Positions 8,291-15,557 of a stretch of DNA of 24,776 bases are shown piece after piece. Origin of the DNA: JAYZDP01 sp036337765 (GTDB lineage Bacteria; Acidobacteriota; Thermoanaerobaculia; Multivoradales; Multivoraceae). A model generated the notes under the pieces. It searched no databases, had not been told where the DNA came from, and worked only from the letters and a program-made list of their open reading frames with translations. Made by a program: the position numbers and the translations under genes. The stretch covers positions 1-24,776 of the forward strand of contig JAYZDP010000072.1 of assembly GCA_036337765.1 (NCBI GenBank). Reading direction: 5' to 3'. Positions within the stretch are counted from its first letter, which is position 1. Every line of letters starts with the position of its first letter.

Positions 8291-8326
8291 CCTGTTCGCC
8301 TTCCCTAGGACGGCCAAGAGGAGATC

Positions 8327-9616
8327 ATGACCGATGCACTGATCGTCCGCCGAGAGCAGCTTCTCGGAGTGGGCGCGCCGCTTTTCTACGAGGAGCCGAT
8401 TCACATCGTGCGCGGCGAGGGCGTCTTTCTCTACGACGCCGCCGGCCGTCGATACGTTGACATGTACAACAACGTCCCCTGTGTCGGCCACGCCCATCCG
8501 CACGTGGTCGCGGCCATGCAGGCGCAGGCCGCGACGCTGAACGTGCACAGCCGCTACCTGCACGAGGGAGTTCTCGACTATGCCGAACGCCTGATCGCCA
8601 AGCACGCCGACGGCCTTGAGACGGCGGTCTTCACCTGCACGGGGACGGAGGCCAACGAAGTCGCCATCGCGATGGCGCGGCGCGCGACCGGGGCGCGTGG
8701 CCTCGTCTGCAGCGATCGCGCCTACCACGGCAACAGCGCCGAGGTCTCGAAGCTCACTCACCACGGGGCGCTTCCGCCGGACGCGAATCCTGAAATCCGG
8801 TCGATCCCGTTTCCCGAGACGTACCGGCCGATCGAGGAGGGACTCGACGAGGAGAGTCTCTGCCAACGCTACCTTGCCGAGCTCGACGCGGCGATCGACG
8901 CCCTCGCCGAGACGCCGTCAGGTTTCGCGGGCATGCTGGTCTGCCCGATCCTCGCCAATGAGGGTCTGCCCAACGTCCCCGTCGGCTTCATGAGGCGCGC
9001 GGCCGAGCGGGTTCGCGAGCGCGGCGGCCTGTTCATCGTCGACGAGGTGCAGGCGGGCTTCTGCCGCACGGGCTCTTTCTGGGGCTACGAGCATGTCGAC
9101 TGTCGGCCCGACATCGTGTCGATGGGAAAGCCAATGGGCAACGGTCTGCCGCTGGCGGGCGTGGTCGCCAGCCGGGACCTGGTCGACACCTTTCGCAAGC
9201 GGACCCGCTACTTCAACACCTTCGCCTCGAGCCCGCTGCAGGCGGCGGCCGGCTCCGCAGTCCTGGATGTGATCGAGAGCGAGGGACTCGAAGATCACGT
9301 CGCCGACGTTGGCGCCTACCTGCGCCGCGAGCTCGCCCGCCGTTGCGAGGGGGAGCAGCGGCTCGCCGAGGTTCGCGGGCACGGGCTCTTCATCGGCATC
9401 GAGTGCGTCGAAGACCCGGACTCCAGAGAGCCCTGCCGCGAGCTCGCCGTGAGCTGTGTCAACCAGCTGAAGGACCGCGGCTTCCTCACCAGCAACGCCG
9501 GCGCCCACGGCAGCGTCATCAAGCTGAGGCCACCGCTCGTGTTTCCTCGCGATCAGGCCGATGCGTTCCTCGACGCCTTCGACGACGTAATCGACTCGAT
9601 CAAGGCTCGTGGCTGA
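8327..9616 (+). CDS. Class III PLP enzyme, AGXT2L/ethanolamine-phosphate phospho-lyase-like
   Basis: A 429-residue fold-type I, class III aminotransferase-like enzyme. GAGGAG lies 3 nt before the ATG. D239 in FIVDEVQAGF is the residue that contacts the pyridine nitrogen, and K268 in SMGKPMGNG is the Schiff-base lysine. Segments NNVPCVGHAHPHVV, LNVHSRYLHEG, PDIVSMGKPMGNGLP, YFNTFASSP and GHGLFIGIECV resemble the vertebrate ETNPPL/PHYKPL (AGXT2L) group, which eliminates ammonia and phosphate from phosphoethanolamine or 5-phosphohydroxylysine, more than ordinary omega-aminotransferases. The next gene is an APH-fold kinase overlapping by 8 nt, which fits a kinase feeding a phospho-lyase. Plain transamination remains possible. 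The fold is certain; the sub-function is a well-supported inference. Confidence 0.9.
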   Translation: MTDALIVRREQLLGVGAPLFYEEPIHIVRGEGVFLYDAAGRRYVDMYNNVPCVGHAHPHVVAAMQAQAATLNVHSRYLHEGVLDYAERLIAKHADGLETAVFTCTGTEANEVAIAMARRATGARGLVCSDRAYHGNSAEVSKLTHHGALPPDANPEIRSIPFPETYRPIEEGLDEESLCQRYLAELDAAIDALAETPSGFAGMLVCPILANEGLPNVPVGFMRRAAERVRERGGLFIVDEVQAGFCRTGSFWGYEHVDCRPDIVSMGKPMGNGLPLAGVVASRDLVDTFRKRTRYFNTFASSPLQAAAGSAVLDVIESEGLEDHVADVGAYLRRELARRCEGEQRLAEVRGHGLFIGIECVEDPDSREPCRELAVSCVNQLKDRGFLTSNAGAHGSVIKLRPPLVFPRDQADAFLDAFDDVIDSIKARG

Positions 9617-10601
9617 AGCAGCCGCGGCGGCGACGATGGTGACCGACGTCGCCCGACGGGCACTCGACCTCTGGGATCTAGCGGGCTCGACGTTGGAGCT
9701 TGTGGGGGTCTCCGAGAACACCACCTTCCGAGTGGAGACGCCCGAAGGAGAAACGGTCGTTCTGCGCGTGCATCGACTCGGCTACCACGACGCCGAGGAG
9801 CTGGCGTCGGAGGTGGTCTGGACCCGGGCACTGAACCAGGTTGGGCTGAGCGCTCCTGCGGCTCGCCTCTCTCGCACCGGGCGCAGTCACGAAACCGTCG
9901 ACGATCCTGTCAGCGGAGAAACGCGCCTGGTTGGGATCGCTGAGTGGGTCGAGGGCGAGACCGTCGCCGATCTTCTGGGCGCCGACGCGTCCGAGGCGGA
10001 TCTGGTGCCTCGCTTCGCTCAGCTCGGCCGCATCGCCGCCGCGATCCACAACCAGGCCTGCGCCTGGACCCCGCCCGCCGGCTTCCGACGCCACGCTCTG
10101 GATGCAAACGGCCTGATGGGAGAGGAGCCCTGGTGGGGTCCCTTCTGGGCTCTACCCGACCTCACCGCGACCGAGCGGGCCCGCATGCTCGACCTGCGCC
10201 GCACGCTGCACCGGTACCTGCTCGACTGGCGCGAGCCCGAGACCTACAGCCTGATCCATGCCGATCTCCACACCGCCAACCTGGTGGAGAGCGGGGACTC
10301 TCTCCACGTCATCGACTTCGACGACTGTGGCTTCGGCTTGCACCCATTCGAGCTCGCGGTCGCGCTAGTCCAGTACGCCGAGCATCGTGCGTACGACGCC
10401 CTGGAGCACGCTCTCGCCACCGGCTACCGCAGCGTCAGGCCGCTCTCCGACGAAGCGCTCGGGCAGGTGCGCACCCTTATCCTGGTCAGATTGCTCGCCC
10501 TCGTGGGATGGGTCCAAGCTCGTCCGGAGCTCGAGCACCACGCCAGTTTGCGCGCCCTGATCGACTGCGCGCTGCGCTGTGCAGACAAGCTCGGGCTCTG
10601 A
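9609..10601 (+). CDS. APH-fold small-molecule kinase (hydroxylysine/homoserine kinase II-like)
   Basis: A 330-residue aminoglycoside-phosphotransferase-fold kinase. The N-lobe (about 25-115) has TTFRVETPEGETVVLRVHR, a beta-hairpin with the lysine of classic kinases replaced by Arg, as in several APH-type metabolite kinases. The catalytic loop is HADLHTANL (H217, D219, N224), and the metal-binding motif is IDFDDCGFG (D236, D238, D239). It starts with GTG, overlaps the PLP enzyme by 8 nt, and has an AAGG 3 nt upstream; an internal ATG at 9636 is an alternative start. Hydroxylysine kinase and homoserine kinase II belong to this group. Next to an AGXT2L-like lyase it probably phosphorylates a hydroxylated amine. 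The substrate is not determined. Confidence 0.9.
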   Translation: MAEAAAAATMVTDVARRALDLWDLAGSTLELVGVSENTTFRVETPEGETVVLRVHRLGYHDAEELASEVVWTRALNQVGLSAPAARLSRTGRSHETVDDPVSGETRLVGIAEWVEGETVADLLGADASEADLVPRFAQLGRIAAAIHNQACAWTPPAGFRRHALDANGLMGEEPWWGPFWALPDLTATERARMLDLRRTLHRYLLDWREPETYSLIHADLHTANLVESGDSLHVIDFDDCGFGLHPFELAVALVQYAEHRAYDALEHALATGYRSVRPLSDEALGQVRTLILVRLLALVGWVQARPELEHHASLRALIDCALRCADKLGL

Positions 10602-10666
10602 GCGCAGGGCCGTGTGCCATCATCTCTCTTCATCGTCCGGAAACGCTAACGGAGGCTCCCAAGACC

Positions 10667-11926
10667 GTGGACCATCAAACTGACGCGGAGAACGAGATCG
10701 TGTCGTCTGCTTATGTACCTCCTCTCGAGCTCACCGAGGGGCAGCCCCCACCGATCGCCGCAAACGGCGGCCTGTCCTACATGTCGTTCGATCGGGACGG
10801 CGATGCTGGGACTCGGGCAGCAACCGAGGCCGCGCTGCTGCAGCTTGCCTCAGGCGAAGGCCAGGCGGTGATCGACTTGCTCGACACGGCGCCCCCCGGC
10901 CCCATCGAGACCAGGTGGGGCCGCGGTTTCCGTCGCTACACAGAGTGTCTGGAGTACATCCGTGCCACCGATCTCGAAGCGCCAGAAGGTGGCCTGGCGG
11001 TGCCGCTGCGCTACTCGATCCACGAGCAATCTTCCTACTCCATCGTCTCGTCCAACGAACTGTGGCGAAACGAGGCACGCAAGGCCGACGCTGAGCTGCT
11101 ACGCCAGGACGAGAAGGACAACGTGCGGCGATGCCTCTACTTTCCGCAGATCCTGCGTGATGCGCGGCGCATCGAGGAGTACTACCCGGGTGTTTCGCCT
11201 TCGAGCCCCGAATGCATGGACAAGCTTGGTCTCTCGTTGGCGCACTACGAGTCCACGTGCCAGGACTTCTACGACGCGGCCGAGGTGGAGCGCGTGTTCT
11301 ACCCAGAGATGGAGAAGCTCCTGTTGGAGCTCTTCCCGGGCGCAACGGATGCACTCGTTTACAACCACGACGTATTCGACAAGGACTACCAGGGCGACCG
11401 CACCGAAGACCAGGACAACAAGGACCCTGGCGTCAATGCCAACTACGTCAACCTCGTGCACAACGACCTGAACGACAACAGTGGCCGTGTTCGGTGCCGT
11501 GAGCTGCTCACCAAGAACTTGCGGAACTTCGGGCGCGAGCAGCACTTCACCGACGCTGAGGCCGCCGCCAAGATGTCGCGGCGGTTCATGTCGATCAACC
11601 TCGCCAAGCCGATGGAGACCGTGCGCCAGAACCCCTTCGTGCTGTGCGCATGGCCTTCGTTCGCCGACCAGCCGTACATCACCAACTACCGTGTCTACGA
11701 CGACCGGGTTGGCGAAACCACCCGCTTCACCTACCGACCGGAGCACGATTGGTACTGGTTCCCTCAGCAAGAGCCCACCGAAGTCTCGATGCTCAAGTGC
11801 TACGACTCGATCACTGACGGCTCGGTCTCTCGTTGGTCTTTTCACACCGCTTGCATCGACCCCATCGCGCCAGACGACGCCCCGTGCCGGAGAAACGTCG
11901 TCGTCGGGTCATTCGTCTTCTTCTGA
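10667..11926 (+). CDS. CmcJ/NvfI-family oxygenase-like protein
   Basis: The frame is open from 9944, but the first part only overlaps the kinase gene in another frame. The GTG at 10667, with GGAGG 11 nt upstream (10651-10655), gives a protein of 419 residues. The core from about residue 170 matches the CmcJ/NvfI (GA4-desaturase-like) family: NLVHNDLND with H265 and D267 as the likely iron ligands, MSINLAKPMETVRQNPF, YITNYRVYDD, DWYWFPQQEPTEVSMLKCYD, and SRWSFHTACIDP with H393 as the likely third ligand. Characterised relatives are Fe(II)/2-oxoglutarate enzymes or cephamycin 7-methoxylation partners. As the third gene of the module it is a candidate for hydroxylating the substrate before phosphorylation. 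The family is fairly secure; the iron ligands and substrate are inference. Confidence 0.82.
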   Translation: MDHQTDAENEIVSSAYVPPLELTEGQPPPIAANGGLSYMSFDRDGDAGTRAATEAALLQLASGEGQAVIDLLDTAPPGPIETRWGRGFRRYTECLEYIRATDLEAPEGGLAVPLRYSIHEQSSYSIVSSNELWRNEARKADAELLRQDEKDNVRRCLYFPQILRDARRIEEYYPGVSPSSPECMDKLGLSLAHYESTCQDFYDAAEVERVFYPEMEKLLLELFPGATDALVYNHDVFDKDYQGDRTEDQDNKDPGVNANYVNLVHNDLNDNSGRVRCRELLTKNLRNFGREQHFTDAEAAAKMSRRFMSINLAKPMETVRQNPFVLCAWPSFADQPYITNYRVYDDRVGETTRFTYRPEHDWYWFPQQEPTEVSMLKCYDSITDGSVSRWSFHTACIDPIAPDDAPCRRNVVVGSFVFF

Positions 11927-11928
11927 GC

Positions 11929-11947
11929 GCGTCGCCGCCGGCGACGC
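11929..11947. terminator. Perfect hairpin between convergent genes
   Basis: GCGTCGCC-GCC-GGCGACGC is a perfect 8-bp stem with a 3-nt loop, 2 nt after the oxygenase stop and 11 nt before the stop of the opposing hydrolase-like gene. There is no T tract, but its position between two converging genes suggests a bidirectional terminator. Confidence 0.6.
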
Positions 11948-11958
11948 GGAGCCGCGCT

Positions 11959-12696
11959 TCAGTCGAGAGTGCCGCGTAGGAAGTCAGCAAAGAGCGTGGT
12001 CGTCATGTCCGGCCGCTGGAGGATCGAGCCGTGGCCGACGTTCTCCATCACGACGAGCTCCGCATCCCGTGCCCGGTGCGCCAGCTCGCCGCTCGATTCG
12101 CGGTTCGGATCATGGTCGCCGACAGCGACGAGCGTCGGCACCGCCAGAGAATCCGCGGCCGACTCCAGATCGAAGCTGCGGGCAGCCGCGAGCGCCTTTG
12201 GCACCTCGTCGGGATAGTCGTTGTGGTTCCACCGCTCGGGGAACTCGAACGGCTCGATTCCCGCGGCCACCTGCTTTTTCACCGCCTCCTGATGACCGCG
12301 CCGTTGCGCTTTGACGTCGGGCTTGCCGATGGAGGCGTCAAAGAGTGCCAGCCGGTCCATCCGTTCCGGGTAGAGGGAGGCGTAGGCCAGCGCGGCTCTC
12401 GATCCCCAGGCCATGGCCCAATGGTGGGCCTTCTCGACGTCCAGCGAGTCGAGCACTACGTTGACGTCGGCCGCGTACTGCTCGAGTGTGTATCGCCTCG
12501 CGTTCGCGGCGGGAGCTGAAAGCCCGGTCCCCCGAACGTCGAATCGCACCACTCGGAGGACCGACTCGAGCTTCGGTGTTACGCGGTCCCACATGCGTGT
12601 CGTGCAGCGTGCACCGTTCCAGAGAACGACGGTGGGAGAGCCCACGTCGCCGTCCACCTCGGCGTGCAGGACTCCGTCTTCGACCTCGACCCTCAT
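11959..12696 (-). CDS. Alpha/beta-hydrolase-fold protein with Ala at the nucleophile position
   Basis: A 245-residue alpha/beta-hydrolase-fold protein; GGAGG lies 7 nt before the ATG. Strand and turn motifs are in order: VVLWNGARC (oxyanion loop, Asn-Gly in place of His-Gly), RFDVRGTGLSAP, the nucleophile elbow near 94-98, LVAVGDHDPN (the acid region) and ENVGHGSI (the His). The elbow reads A-M-A96-W-G98, where the family has G-x-S-x-G; the codon for residue 96 is GCC and the frame is clean on both sides. The protein therefore keeps the acid and His but lacks the catalytic Ser. It may be a binding protein, a lyase-like variant or an inactive relic. It ends the minus-strand block, 117 nt downstream of the LLM gene, and may have its own promoter. 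Confidence 0.88.
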   Translation of the reverse strand: MRVEVEDGVLHAEVDGDVGSPTVVLWNGARCTTRMWDRVTPKLESVLRVVRFDVRGTGLSAPAANARRYTLEQYAADVNVVLDSLDVEKAHHWAMAWGSRAALAYASLYPERMDRLALFDASIGKPDVKAQRRGHQEAVKKQVAAGIEPFEFPERWNHNDYPDEVPKALAAARSFDLESAADSLAVPTLVAVGDHDPNRESSGELAHRARDAELVVMENVGHGSILQRPDMTTTLFADFLRGTLD

Positions 12697-12813
12697 GACA
12701 CGGCCTCCGGACCCGTTCCCACTCAGTGTAGCGAGGTTGAAACCCGAGGTCCCGAGCCGATCGAGCTGCGGCTCTTCGCTGTGAGCTGAGCTCAGCGCTC
12801 GAGGCCAGGATCT

Positions 12814-13647
12814 TCAAACTTGCATCGTCTCGGATGCGAACCGCTCCAGCGCTCGGTCGGTCTCCTGCACGTCGCCCGTGTTGAGCGACATGACCAGCTC
12901 CGTGACGCCGGCATCGGCATACTCGGCGATCGAGGCGACCGTCACTCGCTCCATGCCGAGCCGCACCTGAACCGTGGCTGTCACATGGTCGCGTTGCGCC
13001 GCCTCGGCCTCGGAGCGCAGGGTCTCCAGCCGGCGACGGACGCCGTCAGGCGAGACGTTCAGCGGATGCCAGCCGTCACCCAACCGCGCCGCGCGCCGCA
13101 GTGCCGGTGGCCGGTTGCCGCCGACGACTATGGGCGGATGTGGCTGCTGTAGTGGCTTGGGGGAGCTGATGAGATCTTCGAACTCGAAATGATCACCCCT
13201 GAAGCTGGCGCGCTCTTCGGTCCAGAGCTTGCGCAGCACCTCGAGAAACTCGTTGGAGTAGCTGCCGCGGGAGTCGTAGGGAACACCGAGCGCCGCGTTC
13301 TCCTCGGGCAGGCTGCCGACGCCGACGCCGACCGTGAGCCGGCCACCGCTAAGGTGATCCAGCGTTGCCAACTCCTTCGCCAGCACCATCGGGTGCAGGT
13401 ACGGAATCACGAGGACGCTCGTTCCGAGCTGGACCCGGCTGGTGTGGGCGGCGATCCAGGTGAGCATCACAAGTGCGTCGTAATACGGGCCCTCGCCGAG
13501 CCGGTCGCGCACATACCCGACGTTGAGCACGTGATGATTGACCCAGACGGAATCGAAGCCGAGAGCTTCGGCGCGTGAGCCGAGGAGGGCCACGTCGTTC
13601 GGGTCCTCTACGCCGAAATTGTTCGGAACTACGAAGCCGTATCTCAC
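12814..13647 (-). CDS. LLM-class flavin/F420-dependent oxidoreductase
   Basis: A 277-residue TIM-barrel oxidoreductase of the luciferase-like class, closest in pattern to the actinobacterial F420 group (Rv2161c-like): KVRYGFVVPNNFG start, AEALGFDSVWVNHHVL, LGTSVLVIPYLHPMVLAKEL, DHLSGGRLTVGVGVGSLPEE and PPIVVGGNRPPALRRAA. The open frame extends upstream to 13965, but the GTG at 13647 overlaps the TGA of the DUF1801 reading frame (GTGA, 13644-13647) with GGAG 10 nt upstream. The family fold also begins exactly there, so this start is strongly favoured. It would use reduced F420 or FMN to oxidise or reduce an organic substrate. If coupling to DUF1801 matters, the amber mutation upstream may lower its translation. 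Confidence 0.88.
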   Translation of the reverse strand: MRYGFVVPNNFGVEDPNDVALLGSRAEALGFDSVWVNHHVLNVGYVRDRLGEGPYYDALVMLTWIAAHTSRVQLGTSVLVIPYLHPMVLAKELATLDHLSGGRLTVGVGVGSLPEENAALGVPYDSRGSYSNEFLEVLRKLWTEERASFRGDHFEFEDLISSPKPLQQPHPPIVVGGNRPPALRRAARLGDGWHPLNVSPDGVRRRLETLRSEAEAAQRDHVTATVQVRLGMERVTVASIAEYADAGVTELVMSLNTGDVQETDRALERFASETMQV

Positions 13648-14066
13648 TTTGGCGAGTCTCCACTCAACGACTCTGCCTCGAGACGCCCCAACATGTCGGT
13701 GTATGCAAGATCGACCAGCTCGATCAGCGCCGTAGCGTCGACATCGCTTTCGGGTCTGAGCTTCACATGGCGCATGTACTTGCCGGTGCCTTCCAGCAGC
13801 TACTTCGGATCCGCAAGCTCGGTACCACGGAAGAACCCCACGTTGACGTGGGCCGTGAACGCGTTGACGTAGGCGAAAGCCGCGTCCGCTACGCATGCGG
13901 TCGGATGACCGTCGTGCAGGACTTCTCGCACATCGTCTCCACGCGCGCGCATGACGGTAAACCAATGCCGCGCGAGAGCCCCCAGCTCACCCGAATGCTC
14001 CTTCATCCAGGCATCGATGGCCGGATCCCGCCTGATTGAACTGGGTAGCCGAAAGATCTGATTCAT
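13644..14066 (-). pseudogene. DUF1801 (YdhG-like) gene interrupted by an in-frame TAG
   Basis: The ATG at 14066 opens an 88-codon frame whose product ends FFRGTELADPK, then TAG at 13802-13800. Reading straight through that codon in the same frame gives LLEGTGKYMRHVKLRPESD and continues for 51 codons to TGA at 13646-13644. This matches the conserved DUF1801 C-terminus and restores the family's usual size (140 codons). The restored stop overlaps the LLM start as GTGA. There is no frameshift, so one base change separates this from an intact gene. TAG terminates several other genes in the window, which argues against general recoding. DUF1801 proteins resemble frataxin-like or YdhG small proteins of poorly known function. 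It is probably a recent nonsense mutation; suppression or a base-call error is possible. Confidence 0.87.
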
Positions 14067-14094
14067 CGTCCGACGCGGATCCGCCTGGATGGGC

Positions 14095-15198
14095 CTATCT
14101 CGCCGCTAGCGCTTCCGCTTCCAGTAGTCGGGCGCCGCGTAGAACGTTGCCCATCGCGTAGTTGCCCTCATGGCAGGCGTACTCGTAGACCCTCTGCGGA
14201 CTCGCCCGCCAGATGTACTCGCCGGTCCACGGAGCGGTCCAGATGGCGTCGTCCTCGACGGTGAAGCGATAGAGGACGTTGCCGTCTTCTTGTCGCGTAA
14301 AGCGCTCGACGACACGCATGTTGTCGGAGCCGCCGCGTACCTGCGACTCGGGGTGGAAGTTCGTAGTCTCGACGACGAGGGTGTCGTCCTCCCACCAGCC
14401 GATGGAGTCGCCGAGCCACTTGCGCACCTCGGATCCCGGGTGCGTATGGGTACGCTCCTCCGAGTTCATGCGGACGATGCGAGCGTCGTGGACCATCTCG
14501 ATGAGAATCACCACGTGGTCTTCGGTCTGCACGATCGTCTTGTAGTTGTTGTAGAGGCTCGGAAGAGTCGGCGTGGCGCCGGTGAAACCGATCACGCAGC
14601 GCTCGAAGACGGCGAGCGACTCGGGGCCGTCGTAGGGGCCTGGGCCCTCTTTCTCCACCCACCAAGCCGTTCCGTCGTTGGGCCGCAGAAAGTTCGCGAA
14701 GCGCGCCATGAGGTCCTGGGTCGCCTTCGGCGTCATCGCCGGCATGCGACCGTTGGGCGGATCGACGATGATCGAGGTGGGAATCTTGCCGTCGACGGTG
14801 AAGGTGTCGGTGCCGCGATCGATCCAGAACAAGTTGTAGGCGCCGACGTTGCCGGCACCGAACTCGTTGCCCCCGGTCGCCGTGTGCTCGAGGCCGACGA
14901 CCTTTGCGCCTCCGGCGGGTGGCGCCTCGGTGGGCGCGTCGTTCCGGTTGTCGGCGCCGACCTGAATATCGCGCTCCACCTCGGCGATGGCGCGTGCCTC
15001 CTCGGGTGTCAGGTAGGCCTTGTCGCCGAACTGAGCTGGGCGCTCGAGCGGCGTCAGAGTAGCCGCGTCGTAGGACCCCGAAAGATCGGGGCGTCCACTA
15101 GGGGTGCGTGCGATTCCATCCTTCTCGGCTGCCAGAGAAGGTGGGATCAAAACTACGAGTGCGACGGCGAAAGCAAGGCTCGTGATTCTCTTCAGCAT
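14095..15198 (-). CDS. Secreted protein of unknown function (RTPSGRPDLSG family), copy 2
   Basis: A full-length paralogue of the gene at 37-1131 (367 residues). The frame is open to 15396, but the ATG at 15198 has GGAGG 6 nt upstream and begins a clear signal peptide (residues 1-24, LAFAVALVVLIPPSLA). Shared blocks include RTPSGRPDLSG, TPEEARAI, NVGAYNLFWIDRG, SIIVDPPNGRMPAMT, EMVHDARIVR, WLGDSIGWWEDDTLVVETTN, VVERFTRQ and YEYACHEGNYAMGNVLRGAR. The mid-protein Cys (ERC) and the YACHEGNY Cys are both conserved between copies. The DUF1801 gene starts 28 nt downstream, so this is probably the first gene of the minus-strand operon. It is divergent from a secreted NTF2-like gene. Function is unknown. 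Confidence 0.9.
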   Translation of the reverse strand: MLKRITSLAFAVALVVLIPPSLAAEKDGIARTPSGRPDLSGSYDAATLTPLERPAQFGDKAYLTPEEARAIAEVERDIQVGADNRNDAPTEAPPAGGAKVVGLEHTATGGNEFGAGNVGAYNLFWIDRGTDTFTVDGKIPTSIIVDPPNGRMPAMTPKATQDLMARFANFLRPNDGTAWWVEKEGPGPYDGPESLAVFERCVIGFTGATPTLPSLYNNYKTIVQTEDHVVILIEMVHDARIVRMNSEERTHTHPGSEVRKWLGDSIGWWEDDTLVVETTNFHPESQVRGGSDNMRVVERFTRQEDGNVLYRFTVEDDAIWTAPWTGEYIWRASPQRVYEYACHEGNYAMGNVLRGARLLEAEALAAR

Positions 15199-15266
15199 GA
15201 TCGACCTCCAGGTTCGCTCCCACCAGTCTAGGGCCGCGCGCTTCTCCGCGCTAGTGCCGCGGTCAT

Positions 15267-15530
15267 CTACTCGAGCGCCTCGACCTCTCGTTCGCGATCG
15301 AGGACGGCGGGTGCCGCCCGACCCGTCGGCGGCGACCGCCCACACATCGTTGCGGTCGTGGAGGAAGACAACGGCATCGTCGTCGCTCCAGAACACGGTT
15401 CGAACGGCGGTTTCCCGCCGCGAACGGGCGTGTCGTACTCCTCGTTGACGAAACTCGTCGGCAGCTCCGCTGTGAGGTTGCGGCTGTCGCCGGTCTCGGT
15501 GTCGTTATCGCCCCACTCGGCGAGTAAACT
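15267..15530 (-). pseudogene. Frameshifted remnant of an S9-peptidase (DPP-IV-type) beta-propeller
   Basis: The 359-nt gap between divergent genes holds no intact gene, but the minus strand encodes a degraded piece. One frame reads DTETGDSRNLTAELPTSF then VNEEYDTPV and KPPFEP. At about 15394-15400 the meaningful frame switches to VFWSDDDAVVFLHDRNDVW then AVAADGSGGT. A further shift near 15310 gives LDREREVEALE before a TAG at 15267. The order of NLTA, a YDTP-type motif, W..DD.AV...D..D.W.V and DGSG is typical of the propeller of S9 prolyl-oligopeptidase-like proteins with WD40/TolB-type blades. Both ends are truncated and no peptidase domain is present. The assignment rests on motif order only. 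Confidence 0.55.
15524..15529 (+). promoter_or_regulatory. Candidate -10 element for the secreted NTF2-like gene
   Basis: TAAACT lies 28 nt before the ATG at 15558 in an otherwise GC-rich stretch. No good -35 is visible. It abuts the end of the S9 remnant, so the promoter region may date from the rearrangement that truncated that gene. Confidence 0.25.
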
Positions 15531-15557
15531 CCCGATCGAACAACCCAGAGAAACACC

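Noticed and set aside
9944..10666. N-terminal extension of the CmcJ-like gene across the kinase gene
   Set aside because: It overlaps the kinase in another frame and is Arg/Pro-rich; the GTG at 10667 has a GGAGG upstream and the family similarity begins after it.
12754..12774. Hairpin GAGCCG...CGGCTC and a nearby GCTGAGCTCAGC palindrome (12785-12796) downstream of the LLM gene
   Set aside because: Short stems without a T tract or a clear link to either flanking gene; expected by chance at this GC content.
14170..15231. A 353-codon plus-strand open frame opposite the second secreted paralogue
   Set aside because: The minus-strand gene has a paralogue, a signal peptide and a ribosome site; the plus frame has none of these.
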